A stretch of 64,000 bases of DNA from G963664585 sp963664585 (lineage in GTDB: Bacteria > Bacillota > Clostridia > Oscillospirales > Ruminococcaceae): assembly GCA_963664585.2 (NCBI GenBank), contig CAXXEO010000014.1:413748-477747 (forward strand), given 5' to 3'. Position numbers and translations under genes: made by a program. The stretch's first letter is position 1, and every line of letters starts with the position of its first letter. This document shows, one piece after another, positions 17,338-26,142 of this stretch. The notes beneath the pieces are model-generated. The model was not told where the DNA came from and did no database searches. It was given only the letters and a program-made list of their open reading frames with translations.

Positions 17338-18390
17338 GCTACATTGTCAAGCCAAATGCGACAGTTCGAGCAGAAAGAGCTGGGAAGGTGTATTCCAATT
17401 AAGACATTTTCGGGGTCTGTTGTTTATAAGCAGAAGAGAAGAAGATAGGTTTTGATGAGAAACAGTGGACAGAACAGTACCTTTCGGAAAGAACTCTCTG
17501 AGCAAACCGTTACCGTACTCATTGCTTCCTCTCTGATGCGGACAATATGGATCAGCGAAATAAAGAGTTAAGCCTAGATCTTTCTGGATTACATCATAAC
17601 AGGCAAATTCACCGCCACGATCTGTTGTTGCTGTTTTGAATGTGCCTTGTGGCAATAAAGTGTGCAGGTGCTTGATTGCAGCTTCCATGGAAGCTGCCGT
17701 TCGATCAGGAATGGGAACGGCTGTATAGAACCTTGTTTTTCGTTCCACAAAGGTGGCCAAGCAACCACCGGAACCCCTAGAGGAAACCACCGTATCAAGT
17801 TCCCAATGCCCAAATGTTTCTCTGGTATATACCTCTTTGGGTCTCTTGTGGATAGAAGTACCACGAGCATAATGCGCAAGATTTTTACAGCTTCTCTTTT
17901 TTCCATTACGGCGCAGCACATCTGCGGTGAGTCCGTTCAGTCGTCCGGCATAAAGCCAGTTGTATATTGTTTTAAAGCTCAGTTGGCTTGAAGTAACGGT
18001 ATGTGATATTTGTTCTGGCGACCAGGTCTCTTTCAGCTTTTCTGCCACAGCTGCGCACAACTCCTCGTTCCATTTCCCTTGAGGTTTGCTGTTGTGCCGT
18101 TTCTTCTGGTAATCCAGTTGTGCTTCTTCTGCGTTATACGCTCGGGCACCGTAAAAACGTTTCAATTCTCTAGCGATACTGCTGTGGTGACATCCCAGAC
18201 GTGATGCGATTTTCCGGGTCGTATATCCGATTTGACGGAGTTCCTCTATCTTTCCTCGTTCGAATGTTGTAAAATGGTGGTGGCTCATGGCTGCCTCCTT
18301 GTGTGAATGTTGTTGTTGCAAACTCTATTCTACACGTTTTGGCCGCCTTGGGCTATCTTTTTTCTGTCGCATTTCATTTTACAATGTAGC
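17338..18390 (-). mobile_element. IS30-family insertion sequence, copy 1
   Basis: The element is 1053 bp with 27-bp terminal inverted repeats (GCTACATTGT...AATGCGACAG; 23 of 27 identical). It is flanked by direct repeats AACT at 17334-17337 and 18391-18394. It carries one transposase gene. It lies inside gerAB. Nearly identical copies are at 48248 and 61225. Confidence 0.95.
17347..18288 (-). CDS. IS30-family transposase (copy 1)
   Basis: DDE transposase of 313 residues. The N-terminal helix-turn-helix HHFTTFERGKIEELRQIGYT is followed by a second HTH (KIASRLGCHHSSIARELKR). The catalytic core has WELDTVV (first Asp), TTDRGGEF (second Asp) and HQRGSNEYGNGLLREFFPKG (Glu). The start at 18288 is preceded by AAGGAGGCAGCC; the frame is open further but without a ribosome site. 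Copy 1 differs from copies 2 and 3 at a few residues, for example His rather than Arg in TSIHKRPKEV. It appears functional. Confidence 0.95.
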   Translation of the reverse strand: MSHHHFTTFERGKIEELRQIGYTTRKIASRLGCHHSSIARELKRFYGARAYNAEEAQLDYQKKRHNSKPQGKWNEELCAAVAEKLKETWSPEQISHTVTSSQLSFKTIYNWLYAGRLNGLTADVLRRNGKKRSCKNLAHYARGTSIHKRPKEVYTRETFGHWELDTVVSSRGSGGCLATFVERKTRFYTAVPIPDRTAASMEAAIKHLHTLLPQGTFKTATTDRGGEFACYDVIQKDLGLTLYFADPYCPHQRGSNEYGNGLLREFFPKGTVLSTVSHQNLSSSLLLINNRPRKCLNWNTPSQLFLLELSHLA

Positions 18391-18703
18391 AACTAACTTT
18401 AGATTTAAATAAACGCCCATTATTAGAAAATTTAATATAAAATAAACTGCTATTATATAAGTAAAAAACTTACCTACAATTTTTTGACTATAGTCAAAAA
18501 AGACTTCCCCCAAAAAGATGTTGTTTAATTTCGTGATGATCACCGCAGCAACGCCGAATATAATAGAAGCTATTATAATGGGAATCCAGCTGCTTCTGCC
18601 TGCCGTTTGAGCCATTTTTTTTGGAAGATCAATTGTGGTATATGTTGAGATAGCTGTAAATAGTATAAAAAAACATCTGTCTGTTCGAGATGCTGTTCGT
18701 CAT

Positions 18704-19058
18704 GTTTTCGCTTCCAATCAATAACTGTCTTTTATATTCTGTGCTGCTCTTAAATAAAAATGCAAAAACTATGAAAAAGACCTTGCAATCAAACGCAAAG
18801 TCTAAGAGAAAACATGCGACAAAAAAAGGCCGCATCTATTGTATGAGTGTAAATATGAGGATAATTTAACTGGTGAAATTCCTGATATTAGGTGAACAAA
18901 AGTATTTGCAATCTCGGGTAACATAATCGTACTAATACTTAATCGCATCTCTTCTGATGTTTTTAAGCGTTGCCAGTTAACCCAAACAAAATTTTCGTGT
19001 TAGGTTTTTCAAATTCGTAAAATTGATGAGTATCAAAGTTAACTTTCCGTATTTTCAA
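18704..19058. other. Region upstream of gerAB
   Basis: About 355 bp, AT-rich, between gerAB and the trmO terminator. It should hold the (sporulation-type) promoter of the ger genes, but I could not identify a convincing SigG-type pair. No gene or repeat seen. Confidence 0.35.
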
Positions 19059-19095
19059 GAATGGTCTGGTTTTCTTTTTGAAAACCAGACCATTC
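19059..19095 (-). terminator. Terminator after trmO-like gene
   Basis: GAATGGTCTGGTTTT pairs perfectly with AAAACCAGACCATTC (15 bp) around CTTTTTG, 31 bp after the stop of the trmO-like gene. Confidence 0.85.
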
Positions 19096-19125
19096 AGGTC
19101 GTTTATGATGTTTATGTATTAAAAA

Positions 19126-19608
19126 TCAGAAGTTAAATACGTTGCTCCAGTCAAAGTCCCCGGATTCCTCGACGCTTTTAGGCCAATCGGAACACCATTT
19201 GGGCACGGATGGATTATTGACTCGATCCAGACTGGGGGTATAAGGCTTAATGTCCAAAACAGGGGTTCCATCCTCAGCATCAATATAGGCTAAGCCAACG
19301 ATGCCGTTTTGAGAGTCAATATACGTAACATAGCAGGATGTCAGTGCAATCGGGTTTGGGCGTTCTGGAGAACGAGTGGCAAAAGTCCCTAATATCTCTG
19401 GGGAATTCTTGTAAGGACTTTGTTCAACCAGTTTTGAGCGCGAAAAGGAATTATCGAATCGATCGAACCACCATATCACGTTGATATAGCTGAAATCCTC
19501 AAGACTCGTAAGGGCAGGGATATACTCTTTATCTAATATTAATCGCATCCCCTTGTCATCGATGCTAACTTTGCCAATCGGTTTTACAACAAATTGTTCC
19601 ATAAACAA
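19126..19608 (-). CDS. trmO: TsaA/TrmO-family tRNA methyltransferase
   Basis: A 160-residue protein of the TsaA/UPF0066 family; the Escherichia coli member TrmO methylates N6-threonylcarbamoyladenosine-37 in tRNA using SAM. The diagnostic beta-barrel motifs are present: PIGKVSID at the start, ATRSPERPNPIALTSC in the middle and DAEDGTPVLDIKPYTP later. It is the short bacterial form. The initiator could be 19608 or the ATG at 19602. It is monocistronic with its own terminator. Family assignment is firm; the exact tRNA substrate is inferred. Confidence 0.85.
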   Translation of the reverse strand: MFMEQFVVKPIGKVSIDDKGMRLILDKEYIPALTSLEDFSYINVIWWFDRFDNSFSRSKLVEQSPYKNSPEILGTFATRSPERPNPIALTSCYVTYIDSQNGIVGLAYIDAEDGTPVLDIKPYTPSLDRVNNPSVPKWCSDWPKSVEESGDFDWSNVFNF

Positions 19609-19807
19609 ATCTCCAATTTTAGATTATTCACGGCGCCGTTATATTCAGTATACCAATGTGTTTTTATACTACAAGGCTTTTTTGCAATAATTCTAAAAAG
19701 GGTGCAACTTACAAATGAAATCGAAAAGGAAGAGTCCAATAACAAGAAAAACGGATTTTAAGCACTGTACAGGATGATCTGCGCCTCGAGAGTTTTTGCA
19801 CCATATA
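19609..19807. other. Gap between trmO and the arg terminator
   Basis: It contains the short 5' leader of the trmO-like gene and AT-rich sequence. I see nothing else in it. Confidence 0.3.
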
Positions 19808-19844
19808 AAATCCCCCGCCTGCGTTTATGCGGACGGGGGAATCT
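19808..19844 (-). terminator. Terminator of the argGHF cluster
   Basis: ATTCCCCCGTCCGCA faces TGCAGGCGGGGGAT when read on the minus strand, 19 bp after the argF stop, followed by TTTTAT. Confidence 0.85.
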
Positions 19845-19862
19845 TTAGTATAAAGTAAAGTC

Positions 19863-20775
19863 TTACTTTAACATGAGCTTGACCAGAACGGCCTTTTGGG
19901 CATGCAGACGGTTTTCGGCCTCTTCAAAGATTTCGTCTGCGTGGGCTTCAAAGACCTCCTCGGTAATTTCTTCGCCCTTATGCGCGGGAAGGCAGTGCTG
20001 TACCATCGCATCAGGCTTGGCAAACTTCATCAGCTCAGCATTGATCTGATAGTCCTTTAAGGCGAGGTGGCGCGCTTCGGATTCCTGCTCCTGTCCCATG
20101 CTGGCCCAGACGTCTGTAATCAGGACATCGGCATCTTTTGCAGCCATCTTGGGATCGTTTGTCAGCAGGAATTGGCTGCCATACCCGGCGGCGAACTCGA
20201 GTATATCCGCAGCGGGGAGATAGCCCGCGGGGCAGGCACATTGAACCTTCATGCCGACTTTCAGACCGCCAACAATCAGAGAATTTGCCATATTGTTGCC
20301 GTCGCCGACATAGCATAGGGTCAGCTTGTCAAGCTCGCCCTTGAATTCGCGGATCGCCATCAGATCGGCAAGGACCTGACAAGGGTGTTCATAGTCGGTA
20401 AGGCCGTTAATAACCGGGACGGTGCCGTATTTCGCCAGATCCTCAGCTTCCTGATGGGAATACGTACGGATCATGATGGCGTCAACATAGCGGGAAAGCA
20501 CGCGGGCAGTGTCCTGGATGGACTCACCTCTGCCGATTTGCAGATCTTTCGCGCTTAAAAAGAGCGCATGGCCGCCGAGCTGATACATGCCCACCTCAAA
20601 AGAAACCCTTGTGCGGGTTGAGGATTTTTTGAAAAATCATCCCCAGGGTTTTGCCCGCAAGCTTGGGGTGGGGGATGCCGGCCTTTGTTTCTCTTTTGAG
20701 TTCTTCCGCCAAATCCAGTATATTCAGTATCTCTTCTTTCGAGTGATCGGAAAGCTTTAACAAATGTGAAAACAT
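19863..20775 (-). pseudogene. argF: Ornithine carbamoyltransferase, one-base frameshift
   Basis: The enzyme makes citrulline from ornithine and carbamoyl phosphate. The gene starts at 20775 (MFSHLLKLSDHSKEEILNIL) and is coherent until GMIFQK, where a run of six A (plus-strand T 20625-20630) has one base too many. In the next frame the sequence continues with SSTRTRVSFEVGMYQLGGHA, the carbamoyl-phosphate-binding STRTR motif, on to HPCQVLADLMAI, HCLPAHKGEEI and a normal C-terminus. With one A removed it is 303 residues, exactly family length, and no other defect is seen. It may be a real mutation, a sequencing error, or a site of slippage. Confidence 0.9.
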
Positions 20776-20862
20776 TACTCATTCCCCTTTCTGAATTCTA
20801 AGCATTCACCTATTTTCTTCTCCCAACCCAGGCGCGGAAAGAAAGATAAGATAAAAATCGTT

Positions 20863-22252
20863 TTATTTCGATTTGGCCTTGATGAGATAATCGTCGATTT
20901 GCGATGTCTGCAGCATGACCGATTCAGAGGAAGGACCGCCATAGCTTTTGCGTGTGTCGACGCAGGTTTTTAGATCAATCGCCTGATAGATATCCTCCTC
21001 GAAAAGCGGGCAGACCTTTTGATATTCAGACAGGTCGAGAAAATCAAGGGTAATATCCTTTTCGAGGCACAGTCCGACCAGTGTACCCGCAACCTTATAA
21101 GCGTCGCGGAAGGGCAGGCCCTTTTTGGTGAGATAATCCGCGCAATCGGTGGCGTTGATAAAGCCTTTTGAAGCGGCAGATTTCATGTTGCCCGTCTTCA
21201 CGGTCATCGTCTCAAGCATCGGTGCGAATATAGTAAGGCATAGCTTTACATTGTCTACAGCGTCAAAAATCGCCTCTTTATCTTCTTGCATATCTTTGTT
21301 ATAAGCGAGGGGTAAACCCTTCATCATGGTCAGAAGTGTAATTAGGCTGCCGTATACACGACCTGTTTTTTCCACGCACCAGTTCGGCAACATCGGGATT
21401 CTTTTTCTGTGGCATGATGGAGGAGCCGGTGGAATAGGCATCATCCAGCTCGATGAAGGAAAATTCGCTGCTGCACCAAAGAATAATTTCCTCTGAAAAG
21501 CGGCTAAGGTGCATCATCAAGATGGATAGGCCACTTGCCAATTCAAGCATATAATCCCTGTCTGAAACGCCGTCGATGCTGTTCGTCATGGCACCCTCAA
21601 AGCCAAGAGCACGAGCGGTAAGATCGCGGTCGATGGGATATGTAGTCCCCGCCAGCGCACCGCTTCCGAGAGGAGACAGTCTCATTCGCTTTTTAGCGTC
21701 CGCTAGTCTGTCTAGATCCCGCAGAAACATGTTGGAATATGCGCAAAGGTGATGACCGAAGGTAATTGGCTGACCACGCTGTAGATGAGTATAGCCCGGC
21801 ATAATTGTTCCCGCGTGCGCTTTGGCAATCGTATTGACAACACCTGTCAAATGCAAAAGAAGTGAGACTATTTCGTCACATTCTCCTATTAGATAAAGCT
21901 TTTGGTCCAGGGCGATCTGATCGTTGCGGCTGCGGGCGGTGTGCAGCTTTTTGCCAACATCGCCGATCCGCTCGGTCAGTTCCGCCTCAATAAACATGTG
22001 AATGTCCTCAGCGTCTCCGGATATCAAAAGTTTGCCGCTTTCAATATCCGCGAGAATTTTCGTAAGGGTGCTTTGGATTTTATTGGCATCCTCTTTAGGA
22101 ATAATGCCACAGCTTCCCAACATCCCCGCGTGTGCGATGCTGCCGGTAATGTCTTCTTTATACAAGCGGCTGTCAAAGCCTAAAGAAGAGTTAAAATCAT
22201 TCACAGATTTGTTCAGTTCTTTTTTAAAACGCCCGGCCCACATTTTCATCAT
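20863..22252 (-). pseudogene. argH: Argininosuccinate lyase, one-base frameshift
   Basis: The enzyme cleaves argininosuccinate to arginine and fumarate. From 22252 the frame reads MMKMWAGRFKKELNKSVNDFN, then HTARSRNDQIALD and the superfamily signature GSSIMPQKKNPDVAELVRGK. It then hits six A (plus-strand T 21366-21371) and goes out of frame; the other frame continues TGRVYGSLITLLTMMKGLPLAYNKDMQED to a normal C-terminus. Removing one base gives 462 residues, the usual length, with no other damage. GAGGACATA precedes the start. The gene lies between argG and argF on the same strand. Confidence 0.9.
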
Positions 22253-22314
22253 TATGTCCTCATACGGTATTTATTAATAAAGCGTAATACTAATTATAAA
22301 TTATAAAATTAAAC

Positions 22315-22391
22315 GAGTTTCCTGCCTCTGTTTTCCCTACCGGAGGCGGGAAAACAGAGGCAAAAGCACAAGGTCATGTAAACAGGATTTT
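22315..22391. repeat. Palindromic repeat in the argG-argH gap (AAACAGGATTT family)
   Basis: The hairpin TGCCTCTGTTTTCCC (22323) pairs perfectly with GGGAAAACAGAGGCA (22348-22362) around TACCGGAGGC. It is preceded by GAGTTTCC and followed by TCATGTAAACAGGATTTTA. The same outer sequences flank different hairpins near 37066-37119 and 28330-28412, and inverted near 24682-24765. Confidence 0.75.
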
Positions 22392-22462
22392 ACGTTATTC
22401 TCCTGCAACAGATGGGGAAAAGAAATAGATCTATTTCAACAAAACAAAATATCAGCTGCAGA

Positions 22463-23680
22463 TTATTTTTTCCACTTTTTCTCCGCCATCGCTCTTACTG
22501 TGATCGGAAGGCCGAAAAGATTGATGAATCCCTTGGAATCCATCTGGTCATAGACATGATCCTCACCGAAGGTCGCGATTTCTTCATTATATAAGGAGTA
22601 AGGTGATGTCAGAGAGGAAATCGAGATATTTCCCTTATATAGTTTTAATTTCACGTCACCGGTGACTGTCTGTTGTGTGCTGTCCACAAAGGCAGACAAG
22701 GCTTCACGCAGCGGAGTGAACCACTGGCCGAAATAGACAAGATCAGCAAATTTACCCGCAAGCTCCTGCTTGGTGTGCATTGTATCGCGGTCGAGAGTCA
22801 GGGTTTCCATCGCCTCATGCGCAAAGTAGAGTATTGTGCCACCGGGGGTTTCATATACGCCGCGGCTCTTCATACCCACAAGGCGGTTCTCGACGATGTC
22901 ATCGATACCGATGCCGTTCTTACCGCCAATCTTATTGAGCGTGGTGACGATTTCGACTGCGCCCAGTTTCTTTCCGTCTATAGCGACGGGGATTCCCTTT
23001 TCAAAGCTGATGGTCACATATTCCGCCTTGTCTGGAGCCTTTTCGGGCGAAACACCCATCTCTAAAATTTTATCTAAGTTTGGCTCGTTGGCCGGATCCT
23101 CAAGATCCAGACCTTCATGGGAAAGATGCCACAGGTTCTTATCCTTCGAATAGTTTGTTTCACGAGTGACGGGAATTGGAATATTTTTTGCAATGGCGTA
23201 ATCAATTTCCTCGTCGCGCGATTTGATGTCCCATATTCTCCAAGGAGCGATGATCTCCATTTCAGGGGCGAAAGCCTTGATCGTCAGCTCAAAACGCACC
23301 TGATCATTGCCCTTGCCGGTGCAGCCGTGGGCGATGGCGTCGGCATTTTCCATCTTTGCGATTTCGACGATGCGCTTTGCGATGACCGGACGGGCAAATG
23401 AGGTGCCAAGCAGGTACTTGCCTTCGTATTTTGCGCCTGCTTTCAGGGTGGGGTAGATGTAGGATTCGACAAACTCGGTCTTCAAATCCTCGATGTACAG
23501 CTTGGAAGCTCCGGTTTTGAGAGCCTTTGCTTCAAGGCCTTCAAGCTCAGTACCCTGGCCTACATCAGCCGCGACGGCGATAATCTCACAGCCGGGATAA
23601 TAATCCTTCAGCCACGGTATGATAATGGAGGTGTCCAGTCCGCCGGAATACGCCAATACAATCTTCTTTATCTCTTTCAT
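22463..23680 (-). CDS. argG: Argininosuccinate synthase
   Basis: The enzyme joins citrulline and aspartate with ATP. The N-terminal ATP-pyrophosphatase motif AYSGGLDTS (residues ~9-17) and EIIAVAADVGQG are clear, as are HGCTGKGNDQVRFE and ETNYSKDKNLWHLSHEG. The 405 residues are standard. I chose 23680 because MKEIKKIVLAYSGG is the family start and AGGAGAG lies before it; the frame is open to 23725 without homology. It is intact and is the first gene of the argG-argH-argF run, with two candidate ArgR boxes upstream. Confidence 0.97.
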   Translation of the reverse strand: MKEIKKIVLAYSGGLDTSIIIPWLKDYYPGCEIIAVAADVGQGTELEGLEAKALKTGASKLYIEDLKTEFVESYIYPTLKAGAKYEGKYLLGTSFARPVIAKRIVEIAKMENADAIAHGCTGKGNDQVRFELTIKAFAPEMEIIAPWRIWDIKSRDEEIDYAIAKNIPIPVTRETNYSKDKNLWHLSHEGLDLEDPANEPNLDKILEMGVSPEKAPDKAEYVTISFEKGIPVAIDGKKLGAVEIVTTLNKIGGKNGIGIDDIVENRLVGMKSRGVYETPGGTILYFAHEAMETLTLDRDTMHTKQELAGKFADLVYFGQWFTPLREALSAFVDSTQQTVTGDVKLKLYKGNISISSLTSPYSLYNEEIATFGEDHVYDQMDSKGFINLFGLPITVRAMAEKKWKK

Positions 23681-23726
23681 CGTTAACTCTCCTAAAAATA
23701 TAATATGATATATAATTATAAGCAAT

Positions 23727-23768
23727 TAAGAATAAATATGCAACAGCAATATTGAATAAAGTTTGGAT
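23727..23768. promoter_or_regulatory. Candidate tandem ArgR (ARG) boxes upstream of argG
   Basis: TAAGAATAAATATGCAAC at 23727 matches the Bacillus ARG-box consensus CATGAATAAAAATKCAAK at 14 of 18 positions by my count. ATTGAATAAAGTTTGGAT at 23751 matches at 12. They lie 47 and 71 bp upstream of the argG start, so arginine-dependent repression by ArgR is likely. Confidence 0.5.
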
Positions 23769-24147
23769 ATTTTTGCAACACTATTCGTATATTATGATAA
23801 ATCTTTCAATATTAGATGTGATACTGAAAAAATATAGATAATCGTGATTCGAAAAATGAATATATATTAACTGATCTGCATAACTGGTGGTTTGCATTGA
23901 AGATGCAGACAAATGCTGCCTCAAGGCTGCATTGGGTGCCGCGACTCAAAAATGAGGCCGCCCTCATTTCCCCACATCGAGTCAAGAGGATTTAAATTTT
24001 CGTCTTACCGTTTTACATAGTTATACTAATACAGTTTTACTCAATCCACTCACTCTCTCATATGAAGTATTGATATAAAACAGTCGTTCGATACGAAAGG
24101 GGAGCGAAATTGTTTCTGTAAAAGCCTTTTAAATGACATTATATGAT
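23769..24147. other. Upstream intergenic region of argG
   Basis: AT-rich sequence. Near 23946-23968 AAATGAGG faces CCCTCATTT, a small hairpin ~300 bp after the cysteine-rich protein gene that could act as its terminator. No ORF of note. Confidence 0.35.
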
Positions 24148-24186
24148 TATGACTCTTTCCCCGCCTGCGGCGGGGAAAGAGTCATA
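24148..24186. repeat. Perfect 18-bp-stem hairpin repeat
   Basis: TATGACTCTTTCCCCGCC pairs perfectly with GGCGGGGAAAGAGTCATA around TGC. It lies 68 bp after the stop of the C_GCAxxG gene and has no T-run. The core CCCCGCC/GGCGGGG equals the MITE core, but the arms differ. Confidence 0.85.
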
Positions 24187-24253
24187 AATTCATGGCCTAT
24201 AACCAGAAAATAGCAGAAGAATAAAAAACAGCCGTTTGGTGTGGTCTACATTG

Positions 24254-24652
24254 TTATTTATATTTTGCCAGCGTTTCATCCAAAATTTCGGTCAGTTTCT
24301 TGACTGCCTTGTAACAGCGGATGTCTTCTGAACGCCAATCCTTCATGATATCAACACACATTTCGCTGCCGAGGCTTTCTTTGGCCGCATCAAAGAACGT
24401 GACAGTCGCCTCTTTGGCTCGTTTCATGCTCTCCTCATCCCCGTGATTGAGAATTGTACAAATGGCCGCGACTCCACCGATAATCCCGCCACACAGGTGG
24501 TGGCAGCTAACTCCGCCACCGAAACCGCATAACGCCATATAATTGCTTTCATCCAGATCCAACCCATAAGACTCGGCAGCGGCACGAAGCATAGACTCTG
24601 CACAGTTGATGCCCTTGTCCAGATAATACTTACTAAGAACTTGCTCGGTCAT
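24254..24652 (-). CDS. C_GCAxxG_C_C-family putative redox protein
   Basis: 132 residues with conserved cysteines: GINCAES near residue 18, then ALCGFGGGVSCHHLCGGIIGG, MCVD and RCYK further on. This spacing is that of the small C_GCAxxG_C_C family of anaerobes, thought to bind a metal or redox centre; no reaction is established. The start at 24652 is preceded by AAGGGG; the frame extends to 24712 without support. Its neighbour upstream is the zinc alcohol dehydrogenase on the same strand, 157 bp away, so cotranscription is possible. Confidence 0.8.
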   Translation of the reverse strand: MTEQVLSKYYLDKGINCAESMLRAAAESYGLDLDESNYMALCGFGGGVSCHHLCGGIIGGVAAICTILNHGDEESMKRAKEATVTFFDAAKESLGSEMCVDIMKDWRSEDIRCYKAVKKLTEILDETLAKYK

Positions 24653-24681
24653 AGTTCTACCCCTTTTCAATTGTAAATACA

Positions 24682-24765
24682 GATTTCCTGCTAAAACCTG
24701 TTTAAATGGCATTTCATTTTTGCCTCAGTTTTCCCCAACGGAAGTAGGGGAAACTGAGGCAGGAA
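24682..24765. repeat. Palindromic repeat (AAACAGG family, reversed)
   Basis: TGCCTCAGTTTTCCCC (24721) pairs with GGGGAAACTGAGGCA (24747-24761) around AACGGAAGTA. Upstream on the plus strand is AAACCTGTTTAAATGGCA, the reverse complement of the TGCCATNTAAACAGG segment found beside other copies. Confidence 0.75.
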
Positions 24766-24809
24766 AGTCATTTTATTTGGGATTGTTATCAGAAATGCAA
24801 TGTTTAGCA

Positions 24810-25850
24810 CTAGGCCTTAATAATGACCTTAATCTCCTCGTTTTCAGCAGAAACCAGAATATCAAAGGCCTTTTGGGCATCTTGCAGCGCATATGTCGAT
24901 GTGACCAGCTTGTCCAGTACAATTTTACCGGAGGCTACCATTTCCATTGCTTCGAACATTTCATTTGTGTACATGTAGCTACCGTAGATATTGATGCCGC
25001 GCGCAAAGAAATCCATCGGATTTAAGTCAACCTGATTGCGTATTAGACCGACGACAATCACGCTTCCGCCGCTGCGGGTCATATAGATGGAGGGGTTGAA
25101 GGTAGAAGCAGCTCCCGTGCAGATAATCACCCGGTCGGCACCGCGTCCGTCCGATTCGGCCTTTACTCTTTCAACAGCGTCTTCATTAGCGGAGTTGATG
25201 ATAACATCTGCGCCTAGGTCCTTTGCCAGACTGAGGCGCTTGTCATTAATATCAGTGCAGATAATTTTACCAGCGCCCAGTGCCTTGAGGCACATGATCG
25301 TTAGAAGACCGATCGGTCCCGTTCCGATCACGGCCGTTGTCTCGCCCTTTTGAAAGCCACCGAGTTTTGCGGCGTGGATGCCGACAGCCAGCGGCTCCAT
25401 TAGCGCGCCGTCGCGCATGCTGACGCCGTCAATCAGCGGGATAATGGAGAAATCAGGAAGATAGAGATATTCGGTAAACGCACCATCGCATTTGCCAACG
25501 CCAACGCTGGTTCCCACGCTTGTGCGGTGGGAGCAAAGATTGATCATTCCGTTTTTGCAATACCAGCATTCACCGCAATAGAGGATCGGATTCGCGGTGA
25601 CTGTCTGTCCGACGGTGACACGGGTAACCCCGGCTCCCACTGCGTCGATCGTGCCCGAAAACTCGTGACCAAGAACGAGCGGAGGGGCAAAACGATCTGA
25701 CAGTGATTTATAGGCACCGAGGTCAGAGCCGCAGATTGAGGCTGAGTCAATTTTCACTCTCACTTGGCCGGGACCGGGCGCGGGTTTATTGCGTGTTTCC
25801 ATTTCCAACTTTCCGGGACCTTGATAAACAAGTGCTCTCATCGTTTCCAT
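24810..25850 (-). CDS. Zinc-dependent alcohol dehydrogenase (MDR family)
   Basis: A medium-chain dehydrogenase of 346 residues. The catalytic zinc site has ICGSDLGAYK and LGHEFSGTI; the structural zinc Cys set is CGECWYCKNGMINLC; the nucleotide fold is VIGTGPIGLLTIMCLKALGAG followed by CTDIND, suggesting NAD. It resembles polyol/threonine dehydrogenases, and the substrate cannot be read from sequence. I chose 25850 because GGAGG lies 5 bases before it. It is divergent from a GntR-FCD regulator, and shared palindromic sites lie between them, so that regulator probably controls it. Confidence 0.9.
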   Translation of the reverse strand: METMRALVYQGPGKLEMETRNKPAPGPGQVRVKIDSASICGSDLGAYKSLSDRFAPPLVLGHEFSGTIDAVGAGVTRVTVGQTVTANPILYCGECWYCKNGMINLCSHRTSVGTSVGVGKCDGAFTEYLYLPDFSIIPLIDGVSMRDGALMEPLAVGIHAAKLGGFQKGETTAVIGTGPIGLLTIMCLKALGAGKIICTDINDKRLSLAKDLGADVIINSANEDAVERVKAESDGRGADRVIICTGAASTFNPSIYMTRSGGSVIVVGLIRNQVDLNPMDFFARGINIYGSYMYTNEMFEAMEMVASGKIVLDKLVTSTYALQDAQKAFDILVSAENEEIKVIIKA

Positions 25851-25872
25851 AACTGCCTCCAAAATGTGTATT

Positions 25873-26097
25873 TGTGATATATTACATTCCACAATTAATA
25901 TACTCAATTTAAAGATGTCTGTCAATTGCATTCTTTGTTATACCGCTCGGAACGAGTAAATAGCAAAAGAAACAACCATTACAAATTACCAGCAAGAAAG
26001 CAATACTACGCTTATTGACATTCCATGCAATTCGATTATACTGAAGGAGATAAAACAAATACATATATTTTAAAAGTATTTTTGTTGATATATCACA
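25873..26097. promoter_or_regulatory. Paired TGATATATCA-type operator sites between adh and gntR
   Basis: TGTGATATATTACA at 25873-25886 and TGATATATCACA at 26086-26097 are inverted versions of one motif. One lies just upstream of the dehydrogenase, the other ~45 bp upstream of gntR. A palindrome at both ends of a divergent promoter region is what a GntR-type dimer would bind. This is an inference from position and symmetry. Confidence 0.5.
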
Positions 26098-26142
26098 TGC
26101 TTCCTATTTTGCTTACCAAGCAGGACGAAAGGGGCCATAATT

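Larger units (their letters stand above)
16572..18703 (-). pseudogene. gerAB: Spore germination permease gerAB, split by IS30 and frameshifted
   Basis: This is a GerAB-type integral membrane subunit (APC-transporter fold) broken in two ways. The start MTNSISNRQMFF at 18703 runs into a T7 run (plus-strand A7 at 18667-18673). One extra base there takes the frame to a stop, while the following frame reads ILFTAISTYTTIDLPKKMAQ. An IS30 element (17338-18390) then splits the gene after LKLV. Removing the IS and one 4-bp duplication restores KLVGLLTSNFLPQTPEF in frame. Corrected for both, the gene would be 357 residues, close to the ~365 usual for GerAB. The C-terminal part (16572-17312) retains several membrane helices. 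Confidence 0.9.
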
